A stretch of DNA of 64,000 nucleotides from Chitinophagaceae bacterium. GTDB taxonomy: Bacteria > Bacteroidota > Bacteroidia > Chitinophagales > Chitinophagaceae. The stretch spans positions 62,001 through 126,000 of the forward strand of contig JADKAM010000003.1 in NCBI GenBank assembly GCA_016715365.1, given 5' to 3'. Position numbers and translations under genes: made by a program. The notes beneath the pieces were generated by a model, which was not told the origin of the DNA, searched no databases, and saw only the letters and a program-made list of their open reading frames with translations. Shown here one piece after another: positions 1-7,230 of the stretch. Positions within the stretch are counted from its first letter, which is position 1. Each line of letters begins with the position of its first letter.

Positions 1-1
1 T

Positions 2-814
2 GCCATGCAATACTGGGTTACCCAATTTGATATTGACGGCTTCAGGGCCGACCTGGCGCATCTTACGCCACTCACATTCTGGAAAAAAGCCCGCACAGCT
101 ATTGAACCTTTAAAGCCCAACCTGTTCTGGCTTGCCGAATCGGAAGAGGTAGACTACCACGATGTTTTTGATGCAACATTTACCTGGGAGTGGATGCATA
201 CTACCGAAAATTATTACAAAGGAAAAACAGGGTTTAATAGTTTATTCGATGTGCTTGCCAAATATGATGCGTCATTTCCGCAAGGGGCACACCGGATGTA
301 TTTTACCAGCAACCATGATGAAAATACCTGGAACGGTACCGGCTTTGAAAAGTATGGTGATATGCTTCCATGCCTGGCTGTGTTCAGTTGTACCTGGAAC
401 GGTATACCACTTATTTACAGCGGCGAAGAAATGCCCAACACCAAACGGCTTGCCTTTTTTGAGAAAGACAGTATTGAATGGAACGGCAAATACCAGCTTC
501 ATGATCTTTATAAAACCTTATTAACGTTGCGTAAAAACAACCCTGCTTTACGCTCGGCTGATGAGGCTGTTACCACTTTTCACATACTTACCGAAGGCGG
601 TAAAAATATTATGGCTTACTTACGAAAAAATGATCTGTATGAAGTGCTGGTGTTTTTAAATTTAAGTAAAGGGCCTGCAGGCTTTACCATAAAAGACCAG
701 CTTATTAATCATGTGTATACAAATGTTTTTGATGGATTGGAAATCCATTTAAATACAGGCTCCTTTATTAAAATGAAGCCATGGGATTATTTGGTTTTTG
801 AAAGAAAAATATAA
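2..814 (+). CDS. Alpha-amylase family glycoside hydrolase (GH13), C-terminal part
   Basis: This is the 3' part of a GH13 enzyme acting on alpha-glucans; the reading frame is open to the window edge, so the true start lies upstream. Three GH13 catalytic blocks are visible, numbered from the first ATG at position 5: GFRADLA with the nucleophile Asp16, WLAESEE with the acid/base Glu45, and FTSNHDE with the transition-state Asp105. The catalytic barrel ends near residue 180, and a short beta-rich C-terminal domain follows (MAYLRKND, VLVFLNLS). The N-terminal barrel half is missing from view, so substrate specificity cannot be judged. No signal peptide can be assessed. The gene ends just before a terminator shared with the convergent htrA gene. 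Confidence 0.9.
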   Translation, partial: AMQYWVTQFDIDGFRADLAHLTPLTFWKKARTAIEPLKPNLFWLAESEEVDYHDVFDATFTWEWMHTTENYYKGKTGFNSLFDVLAKYDASFPQGAHRMYFTSNHDENTWNGTGFEKYGDMLPCLAVFSCTWNGIPLIYSGEEMPNTKRLAFFEKDSIEWNGKYQLHDLYKTLLTLRKNNPALRSADEAVTTFHILTEGGKNIMAYLRKNDLYEVLVFLNLSKGPAGFTIKDQLINHVYTNVFDGLEIHLNTGSFIKMKPWDYLVFERKI

Positions 815-820
815 AATAAA

Positions 821-852
821 AAAATGGGCAACGATTTCGCTGCCCATTTTTT
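821..852. terminator. Bidirectional intrinsic terminator
   Basis: The arms AAAATGGGCA and TGCCCATTTT form a perfect 10-bp stem around a 10-nt loop. A-rich and T-rich flanks on both sides allow it to end both the upstream GH13 gene and the convergent htrA gene. Confidence 0.85.
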
Positions 853-865
853 ATTCATCAATATC

Positions 866-2404
866 TTAATTATCATCCAGCGAAAGGGGGTATTCATACA
901 CCCCATCATAACCGGGATAAAACCCGCTGATGGTTATGCTTTTGTTTACGCCTACTGTAGCTTTCATTTCATCTACAGTTTTCACTTCTTTATCATTTAC
1001 TTTTAAAATGATAAAACCATCTTTCATACGGGTCTGGTCATTTATAGCACCTTCATTTATCTTCTTTACAATTACGCCGCCTGTAACACCGTATTCACGG
1101 GCTTTTTTTGCATCAAGGGTGGTAAGTTCGGCACCCAATGTTTCTAAAACCGCATCGGCTTTTACAATATCGTAATTGCCTGCTTTGTTTTTTAAGGTAA
1201 CCAGGGCCGTTTTTTCGCTTCCGTTTCTGATATAGCTGATGGGTATTTTATCGCCTGGTTTCTGGCGGCTTATCAGGCCCTGCATTTCGGCTCCATTGCT
1301 TATATCGGCTCCATTTACTTTAGTAAGGATATCTCCCTTACGGATGCCGGCCTCGTATGCGCCGCCATCGGTAGGAACATCGGTAACATAAATACCTTCG
1401 GCAGTTGCAGGTATTCCCTGCCTCTTTTTATCATCTTCTGTTATATCGCTGGCATTTACAAAACGTACACCTAAAAATCCTCTCTGTACGGTACCAAATT
1501 TAATCAGGTCATCAACCACTTTTTTAACAATGTTAACCGGTATTGCATAAGAATATCCTGAGTAATAACCGGTAGGCGATGCAATGGCAGAGTTAACGCC
1601 AATCAGCCTGCCATCGGTATTAATAAGTGCACCACCGCTGTTACCCATGTTTACTGCAGCATCTGTTTGTATAAACGATTCAACACCCGAAGCAGGGTCT
1701 CCGTTTTTATCTTTATTCAGCCCAAGCGACCTTGCTTTGGCACTGATGATACCTGCTGTAACAGTTGTTTCTAAATTTAACGGATAACCAATGGCCAACA
1801 CCCATTGCCCAACTTTTAAATCATCTGAATTGCCATAAAGTAAAAATGGTAAACCTGCAGCTTCTACTTTAATTACTGCCAGATCATAAGAAGGATCGGT
1901 ACCAATTACTTTTGCCTTGTAGGTTTTTTTATTACTGAGTGTAACATTTATTTCATCTGCATTTTCAACCACATGGTTGTTGGTTACAATGTAGCCATCA
2001 TCGCTGATGATAACGCCAGAGCCACTGGCTCTTTGCTCGGGTATAACACCACGGCCACGGTTACCAAATAACTGGTTAAACATATCATCATCAAAAAGAT
2101 CGCTGAAGGGATTATTGGGCTGCTTTTTGGATAAATTGTTGCTTACCTGTTTGGCGTTTGTTTTTGTTTTGATATGCACTACCGCCGGGGTTGCTGCCTG
2201 GGCAGGTGCAGTAAAATCAATAGTGGCTCCCGGAGGTGTGCCACCATCAAGCAGGCCTGCATATTTATAGTTTGCAGGCATTATACCTTCCTGCTGCCCT
2301 GCGTAGGTATTGCTGTTCTTAACATAAGTTCCATAGCCCCAGATAACTGCCAGGGCGGTTACTGCACTAATGGCAACTGTAAAGAAAATTTGTTTCAATT
2401 TCAT
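866..2404 (-). CDS. htrA: HtrA/DegQ-type periplasmic serine protease (Do family)
   Basis: This is an envelope quality-control protease of 512 residues, the usual HtrA size. The N-terminus is a hydrophobic signal or anchor (residues about 6-24). The trypsin-like domain carries the catalytic triad: His144 in TNNHVV, Asp174 in YDLAVIKV, and Ser256 in GNSGGAL. Two PDZ domains follow: PDZ1 about residues 310-400 with RGFLGV and GIRKGDILTKVNG, PDZ2 about 415-510. A Phe/Asp-rich stretch near residues 98-112 (NPFSDLFDDDMFNQLFG) lies before the protease core, where the regulatory LA loop is expected. It stands alone, convergent with the GH13 gene. The family degrades or refolds misfolded periplasmic proteins; that role here is by homology. 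Confidence 0.95.
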   Translation of the reverse strand: MKLKQIFFTVAISAVTALAVIWGYGTYVKNSNTYAGQQEGIMPANYKYAGLLDGGTPPGATIDFTAPAQAATPAVVHIKTKTNAKQVSNNLSKKQPNNPFSDLFDDDMFNQLFGNRGRGVIPEQRASGSGVIISDDGYIVTNNHVVENADEINVTLSNKKTYKAKVIGTDPSYDLAVIKVEAAGLPFLLYGNSDDLKVGQWVLAIGYPLNLETTVTAGIISAKARSLGLNKDKNGDPASGVESFIQTDAAVNMGNSGGALINTDGRLIGVNSAIASPTGYYSGYSYAIPVNIVKKVVDDLIKFGTVQRGFLGVRFVNASDITEDDKKRQGIPATAEGIYVTDVPTDGGAYEAGIRKGDILTKVNGADISNGAEMQGLISRQKPGDKIPISYIRNGSEKTALVTLKNKAGNYDIVKADAVLETLGAELTTLDAKKAREYGVTGGVIVKKINEGAINDQTRMKDGFIILKVNDKEVKTVDEMKATVGVNKSITISGFYPGYDGVYEYPLSLDDN

Positions 2405-2595
2405 TTTTCGTAGGTTTTATTTAGTTCAACAATTTTATAAAGCTTTTGTTTTTCACGGTTTGTTTCTATTCATCAACTCCCGTGCCTGTTGATGCAAAAT
2501 AACGAAGCAATGACAAAATGTTATTTACCAACTGCCATGTTTAACAATTAATTAGGAAGGATTTCGTAGATCAGTTTCCTCATAGAAAAAATATT

Positions 2596-2665
2596 TCCCA
2601 CAAAGCCCCAAAGAGCACAAAGAAAAACAAATAAAATTCTTTGTGTGCTTAGCACCGTTGTGGGA
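2596..2665. repeat. Long imperfect inverted repeat, possible terminator
   Basis: TCCCACAA and TTGTGGGA bracket an inner pair CACAAAGAA / TTCTTTGTG, giving a long interrupted hairpin just past the stop of the minus-strand acyl-CoA reductase gene. It may end that transcript, but no long uninterrupted T-run directly follows the stem, so a repeat-element origin is equally possible. Confidence 0.5.
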
Positions 2666-2670
2666 CGTCC

Positions 2671-3666
2671 TTATAAAGTTAACAAAAATTGCATGGTATC
2701 AATCCCATCTGCATAATCCATTAAAGCGGGGCACTGCGCCTGCCCAAAAGCAATACCGGCGTGGCCGCAAATGCATTGTATATCTTCATTGTTTTTTAAC
2801 TCATTCAGCAGTGTTTTTTCATCTTCATAAAAGCTGTAATTAAGCTGGCTGATGGCTGAAAAAATGGCATCGTTCTCCAGTAATAAACCACTGCCGTTGG
2901 TCATGTAATAAACATTATTGAGCAGGGCAATGGAGAGCTGGTAATCGTAATTGTTTTTAAATTTATGATGATCTGCAAAATATGTATACTTATCAAAAGC
3001 TCTTAGCAGCGGAACAAAATCGTAACCGGGCGGAACATATAATTTGGTGACATTTCTGCAACCCAAACCAAAATACTGGTGTACGTCATCTGCTAACAAT
3101 TCCAGTTCGGATGTTGTTTCTTTCCCATCTAAAATAGCTACTGCGGTACGATTGCGGCGGATGATGTTTGGATATTTTGCAAAATACTGATCAAAGTATC
3201 GTGCAGAATTATTACTGCCGGTTGCAATATAGGCATCACAACCTTTAAGCATTTCGGCAAATGAAATATATGTGGCAAGCGAAGGTTCCCATTCAATCAT
3301 TTTTGAAACCAGGTGCTTCAGCAGTATATCATCTTTAGAAGATAATTTGATGGTTTGTTTATGCCCGCTGATGAAGACACACAAAAAATCGTGAAAGCCT
3401 ACCAACGGAATATTACCTGCCATTACAATGCCGATATTTTTGCCGCCAATATTATCATCCAGATGATAATGACTGGCCCATTGCTCCAGTTTTTCTTTTT
3501 GCAAAAACTGTGTGCAGATATTCTGCACAGCCAGGTCGATAAAATCTTCTGTAAACCATCCGTTATGAAAAAATGATTTCAATCGTATTTGCTGCCAATC
3601 TTCCTCATTGTTTAATAAATATTTTTGAAGGGCCTGTAATATTTCAATTCGTTTTTGTAAATTCAT
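2671..3666 (-). CDS. LuxC-like acyl-CoA reductase
   Basis: The protein resembles the LuxC/acyl-CoA reductase family, which reduces fatty acyl-CoA or acyl-protein thioesters to aldehydes with NADPH. Visible landmarks are the NIGIVMAGNIPLVGFHDFL block, a nucleotide-binding-like stretch (HKQTIKLSSKDD), and FGLGCRNVTKLYVP, whose Cys is the likely acyl-accepting residue. A start at 3666 (MNLQKRIE) is preferred. It has an A/T-rich upstream context typical of the phylum, whereas the longer frame from 3717 adds an unconvincing tail (MIFKPPYGSQVQF) and would leave only 11 bp to the divergent ferredoxin start. With this start the protein has 331 residues. It is divergent from a two-cluster ferredoxin, and a shared redox role is plausible. 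The physiological substrate is unknown. Confidence 0.8.
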   Translation of the reverse strand: MNLQKRIEILQALQKYLLNNEEDWQQIRLKSFFHNGWFTEDFIDLAVQNICTQFLQKEKLEQWASHYHLDDNIGGKNIGIVMAGNIPLVGFHDFLCVFISGHKQTIKLSSKDDILLKHLVSKMIEWEPSLATYISFAEMLKGCDAYIATGSNNSARYFDQYFAKYPNIIRRNRTAVAILDGKETTSELELLADDVHQYFGLGCRNVTKLYVPPGYDFVPLLRAFDKYTYFADHHKFKNNYDYQLSIALLNNVYYMTNGSGLLLENDAIFSAISQLNYSFYEDEKTLLNELKNNEDIQCICGHAGIAFGQAQCPALMDYADGIDTMQFLLTL

Positions 3667-3728
3667 ATTGTTATTATTAAATTGCACCTGGCTTCCATAA
3701 GGAGGTTTAAAAATCAAAATTACGATAG

Positions 3729-4076
3729 ATGGCCATAAAGATCACAGAAGAATGTATTAACTGCGGTGCCTGCGAGCCCGAGTGTCCCAACAATGCAATT
3801 TACGAAGGCGGTGTTGAATGGGCGGTATCTGATGGTACCAGCATTAAAGGTTCATTTACTTTAATGGACGGAACCGAGGTTGATGCCGACCAGCGCCAGG
3901 CCCCGGTAAGCATGGATATTTATTACATAACACCCAACAAGTGTACAGAGTGCCAGGGTTTTCATGAAGAACCGCAATGTGCGGCTGTTTGCCCGGTAGA
4001 TTGCTGTGTGCCGGATGAAATGTATGTAGAGACTGTGGACCAGTTGCTGGCCAAGAAGGATAAGATGCATATTTAA
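3729..4076 (+). CDS. 4Fe-4S dicluster ferredoxin family protein
   Basis: A 115-residue soluble electron carrier. The first cluster motif is Cys9-x2-Cys12-x2-Cys15-x3-Cys19-Pro (CINCGACEPECP). The second is Cys72-x2-Cys75-x8-Cys84-x3-Cys88-Pro (CTECQ...CAAVCP), with the wider spacing typical of bacterial 7Fe/8Fe ferredoxins of the YfhL/Alvin type. A longer loop of about 50 residues between the clusters fits that type. It is divergent from the LuxC-like reductase with a short shared upstream region. No membrane segment is present. The partner enzyme cannot be fixed from the sequence. Confidence 0.92.
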   Translation: MAIKITEECINCGACEPECPNNAIYEGGVEWAVSDGTSIKGSFTLMDGTEVDADQRQAPVSMDIYYITPNKCTECQGFHEEPQCAAVCPVDCCVPDEMYVETVDQLLAKKDKMHI

Positions 4077-4119
4077 CGTGAACCGTGAATGGTGAGATGC
4101 CAACAACTCACGACTGACG

Positions 4120-4135
4120 ATTCACCACTCACGAA
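4120..4135 (+). repeat. Dispersed intergenic repeat, copy 1
   Basis: The 16-mer ATTCACCACTCACGAA occurs here after the ferredoxin gene and again at 41919-41934 between ppa and fluC. An inverted partial copy (CGTGAATGGTGAGA) lies nearby at 4084-4097, so this site can fold on itself. Confidence 0.55.
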
Positions 4136-4190
4136 ATAAGTTTTTAAGGCTGAAAGGCCTAATACAGGCAGGTGATATTTCCTGCAACAT

Positions 4191-4225
4191 GGCGAGGGTA
4201 TTTGTGAAAATACTTTCGCCTTTTT
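4191..4225 (+). terminator. Intrinsic terminator after the ferredoxin gene
   Basis: GGCGAGGGTATTT pairs with AAAATACTTTCGCC (two G-U pairs, GTGA loop), followed by TTTTT. It lies 115 bp past the ferredoxin stop and just before the next gene. Confidence 0.7.
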
Positions 4226-4254
4226 AGTGTCGGGTGTTTTTGTTAATTTGTTGT

Positions 4255-4737
4255 ATGAATAAACTTTTACTAACCATTACTGCAGTGCTGATGTTTTCAT
4301 CCTGTTTATTTAAACGTGACCGGGATAAGGAAACCAGGGCGGATGCATTTGCCAAGATTGAAATGATGGAGGCCGACAGGAGATTCTCTAAAATGAGCGA
4401 GGAAAAAGGGATGAAAGCTGCTTTTATTGAATACCTTGACAGTAATGGTGTTTTATTAAGGCCCGGCCGCCTGCCCATTGCCGGTGCCGATGCAGTTGAT
4501 TTTTTGATTCAGCAAAATGATGCCGATTATACCATGACCTGGGAACCACGCAACGGCGTAATTGCCAAATCGGGCGAACTGGGCTACACTTATGGTATTT
4601 ATGCACTGAGGCCATCTGCCAAAGACACGGTTATTTATGGTACTTATGTGAGCATCTGGAAAAAAGAAAAAGGCGGAACCTGGAAATATGTTTTGGACAG
4701 TGGCAATGAAGGTATTGGAGATAATGGCCCTGAATAG
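4255..4737 (+). CDS. Small lipoprotein with a SnoaL/DUF4440-like fold
   Basis: A 160-residue protein with a lipoprotein signal (MNKLLLTITAVLMFSSC; the lipobox Cys is residue 17). The start at 4255 is chosen over an upstream in-frame codon because it places the signal peptide at the N-terminus. The rest resembles the NTF2/SnoaL-like DUF4440 fold: a helical start (AFAKIEMMEADRRFSKMSEEKG), then the segment GVLLRPGRLPIAGADAVDFL, then beta strands ending in WKYVLDSGNEG. Members bind small ligands or are of unknown function. There is no operon partner: terminator-like hairpins precede it and a repeat follows. Confidence 0.7.
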   Translation: MNKLLLTITAVLMFSSCLFKRDRDKETRADAFAKIEMMEADRRFSKMSEEKGMKAAFIEYLDSNGVLLRPGRLPIAGADAVDFLIQQNDADYTMTWEPRNGVIAKSGELGYTYGIYALRPSAKDTVIYGTYVSIWKKEKGGTWKYVLDSGNEGIGDNGPE

Positions 4738-4779
4738 TCATAAATACAACAGTTTGAAATTCTCATTAACAATTATGCT

Positions 4780-4846
4780 GTCAGTCTGAGCTTGTCGAAG
4801 ACGGCTTAGTTTAGTATAGCCCCGGTTTCGACAAGCTCAACCTGAC
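4780..4846. repeat. REP-like palindromic element
   Basis: The left arm GTCAGTCTGAGCTTGTCGAA and the right arm TTCGACAAGCTCAACCTGAC form an inverted repeat around a loop of about 28 nt. The core GAGCTTGTCGAA recurs at 9546-9557 and 57058-57124, and a related half element is at 39762-39787. Confidence 0.75.
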
Positions 4847-4989
4847 AACTTTTCAAAATTATTGCAGCTGTGATATTCAAAGTTGGTTGACAAAATGTTA
4901 AATCGTAAAAAAAACGGATACCAACAACCAAAAACATTCATCCGTAATCTATATTTCGTTTCTTTGTAAAACAACCTTTAGCAATCCAG

Positions 4990-5976
4990 ATGAAGAAAAA
5001 AATAGCATTGATAACCGGTGGCTATTCCGGCGAAGCAGTTATATCTTATAAAAGTGCCAACAATATTGAGAAGAACCTGGATACTGATAAGTGGGAAACT
5101 TATAAAATAGATATTAATCCAGCAGGCTGGAATTACCTGGCCCCCGGTGGTGAAAAAACGCCTGTTGATAAAAATGACTTCAGCATTACTATTAATGGAC
5201 AAAAAATAAATTTTGATGCCGTACTGGTGGGCCTGCATGGTACACCCGGCGAAGACGGTAAACTGCAGGGCTATTTTGATACACTGGGTATTCCGTATAC
5301 CAGTTGCGATACCGCTACTTCTGCCTTAACTTTTAATAAACGTTACACCGTAGCCGTAGCGGCTTTTGCCGGCATACATGTGGCAAAGTCTGTTCATCTT
5401 TTTAAACATATACCGGTTACTGTTGAAAGTATTTTAGCAACACTGCAATTACCCGTGTTTGTAAAACCAAACAATGGCGGAAGCAGTATTGGTATGAGTA
5501 AAGTAAAAGAACCGGAAGCCTTACAGGCTGCACTGGATAAAGCTTTTGCAGAAGATGACCAGGTACTGGTGGAAGAATTTATTAAAGGCCGGGAACTGAC
5601 CATCGGTGTTTTTAAATCGAATGGGCAAGTGATCGCTTTACCTATTACCGAGATCATTGCCAAAAATGAATTTTTTGATTACGAAGCGAAATATGAAGGT
5701 GCCAGCGAAGAAATTACACCGGCACAATGTGATGAAAGCATTGCTGAAAAAGTAAGGGATGCGGCAAAAAAAGCCTATGCAGTTTTTAATTGCAACGGAT
5801 TGGTAAGGATAGATTTTATTTATGATGAAACTACGGGCAGTCCATTTATGCTGGAGATAAATACCGTGCCGGGCCAGAGTGAAGCCAGCATTGTGCCCCA
5901 GCAGGTTGTTGCCATGGGATGGACATTGAAACAATTTTATAGCGCTTTGCTGGATGAATGCTTTTATAAAAAATAG
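4990..5976 (+). CDS. ddl: D-alanine--D-alanine ligase
   Basis: This ATP-grasp enzyme joins two D-Ala for peptidoglycan precursors in the cytosol. At 328 residues it has the normal length. Landmarks are the N-terminal VGLHGTPGEDGKLQG block, KPNNGGSSIGMSKV (the ATP-binding glycine-rich loop), EEFIKGRELTIGV, and the C-terminal metal and substrate loop MLEINTVPGQSEASIVPQQ. It is the first gene of a tight run with the PASTA-domain and rhodanese genes (32-bp gap, then a 4-bp overlap), so co-transcription is likely. Confidence 0.95.
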   Translation: MKKKIALITGGYSGEAVISYKSANNIEKNLDTDKWETYKIDINPAGWNYLAPGGEKTPVDKNDFSITINGQKINFDAVLVGLHGTPGEDGKLQGYFDTLGIPYTSCDTATSALTFNKRYTVAVAAFAGIHVAKSVHLFKHIPVTVESILATLQLPVFVKPNNGGSSIGMSKVKEPEALQAALDKAFAEDDQVLVEEFIKGRELTIGVFKSNGQVIALPITEIIAKNEFFDYEAKYEGASEEITPAQCDESIAEKVRDAAKKAYAVFNCNGLVRIDFIYDETTGSPFMLEINTVPGQSEASIVPQQVVAMGWTLKQFYSALLDECFYKK

Positions 5977-6008
5977 ACCTTAACAAATAAAAATATTAAA
6001 TTAACAGC

Positions 6009-6824
6009 GTGTTTAAATTCATAACCAATAAACCCTTTTGGGTAAATCTTGTAGCAGCCATTATTATTGCATTGCTGATCTTATTTTTGGTTTTAAAAAT
6101 GCTTGGCCTGCTAACCAAGCATGGCGCTTACTTAAAAGTACCGGCTGTGGTTGGCATGAATACAAAAGAGGCCATAAAATTATTAGAAAAGGAAGGTTTT
6201 GATGTGTATATACAGGATTCAGTATTTACAGATACGGCCAAACGTGGCGTGGTATTAAAACAATTGCCCGATCCCAATGCAACCGTAAAAGTAAACCGCA
6301 CTGTTTTTATTACCGTTAACCGGTATGTACCACCCATGTTGGATATGCCCAAACTGGAAGGACAAAACCTTGCCTTTGCAATAAAGATGCTTGAACGCAA
6401 TCATTTAAAACTGGGCGATACCACTTTCAGGCCCGATTTTATGATGGGCTCTGTTCTGGAACAGCATTATAATGGTATGCGTATTCCGGAAAAATCTAAA
6501 ATTCAATGGGGCAGCCGTATTGACCTGGTGATTGGCGGCGGATTGGAAAAGAAAGAAATGCCCGTACCTGCATTAACAGGTATGACCTTTGCTGAAGCAA
6601 AAGCGCTGCTGGATGAAAACGGGATCAGCATCGGGGCTATTATTCCGGATGGGAACATTACTGATACTGCTTCGGCTTATATTATTAAGCAAAGACCCGA
6701 AAGACTGGATGTAGATAATATGCTGATATATATACAATCGGGGCAGTTGATGGATATATGGATATCACAACAAATGAGAATTGTGAATGACTCTTTACCA
6801 AAAAAGAAAAATGAATTACCATGA
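6009..6824 (+). CDS. PASTA-domain membrane protein
   Basis: A 271-residue protein with a single N-terminal transmembrane helix (residues about 12-32) and an exported region of three PASTA-like repeats. The repeats include VPAVVGMNTKEAIKLLEKEGF, MPKLEGQNLAFAIKMLERNHL and VPALTGMTFAEAKALLDENGI. PASTA domains commonly bind peptidoglycan or its fragments. No kinase or transpeptidase domain is attached, unlike the PASTA-containing Ser/Thr kinases and penicillin-binding proteins. It starts with GTG, and its end overlaps the rhodanese start by 4 bp. Position directly after ddl supports a cell-wall role. The exact function is unknown. Confidence 0.85.
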   Translation: MFKFITNKPFWVNLVAAIIIALLILFLVLKMLGLLTKHGAYLKVPAVVGMNTKEAIKLLEKEGFDVYIQDSVFTDTAKRGVVLKQLPDPNATVKVNRTVFITVNRYVPPMLDMPKLEGQNLAFAIKMLERNHLKLGDTTFRPDFMMGSVLEQHYNGMRIPEKSKIQWGSRIDLVIGGGLEKKEMPVPALTGMTFAEAKALLDENGISIGAIIPDGNITDTASAYIIKQRPERLDVDNMLIYIQSGQLMDIWISQQMRIVNDSLPKKKNELP

Positions 6825-7126
6825 TAACGATTACTGCTGAAGAAGTAAAAGCACGCCTGGATGCAGGAGAAGCCATTAACCTGGTAGATGTACGTGAACC
6901 GGCAGAACATGCCGAATTCAATATTGGCGGTAAGCTGGTACCGCTTGGTAAAATACAAATTATGCAAACCGAAGATATTGATGATCTGAAAAACGAAGAA
7001 GTGATCTGCTACTGCCGCAGCGGCGCCAGAAGTACGCAGGCAAGTTTAATGCTGGAAACATTTGGCTTTACCAATGTAAAGAACCTGGCAGGAGGGATGA
7101 TGGGGTGGCAGGAGAAATACAAGTAA
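6821..7126 (+). CDS. Single-domain rhodanese-like protein
   Basis: A 101-residue cytosolic sulfurtransferase-type domain. The active-site loop is CRSGAR with Cys65, and the CDC25-like start NLVDVREPAEH and end AGGMMGWQEKY are intact. Such proteins carry persulfide sulfur. The start overlaps the PASTA gene stop (ATGA), indicating translational coupling. Why a rhodanese is coupled to ddl/PASTA is not evident from sequence. Confidence 0.9.
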   Translation: MITITAEEVKARLDAGEAINLVDVREPAEHAEFNIGGKLVPLGKIQIMQTEDIDDLKNEEVICYCRSGARSTQASLMLETFGFTNVKNLAGGMMGWQEKYK

Positions 7127-7230
7127 AATATTAGTGGCAAGGGGGGTAGGGGGAAGGGGATAAACTTTAGGTTTGAAAAGTTTTACAATAGCATGCTTCT
7201 ACCTTGTAGCTATTCCCCTAAAATCCTTAT

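Noticed and set aside
7141..7160. G-rich stretch GGGGGGTAGGGGGAAGGGG as a G-quadruplex
   Set aside because: Only three long G-runs are present, so a stable intramolecular quadruplex of three or more tetrads is not supported.
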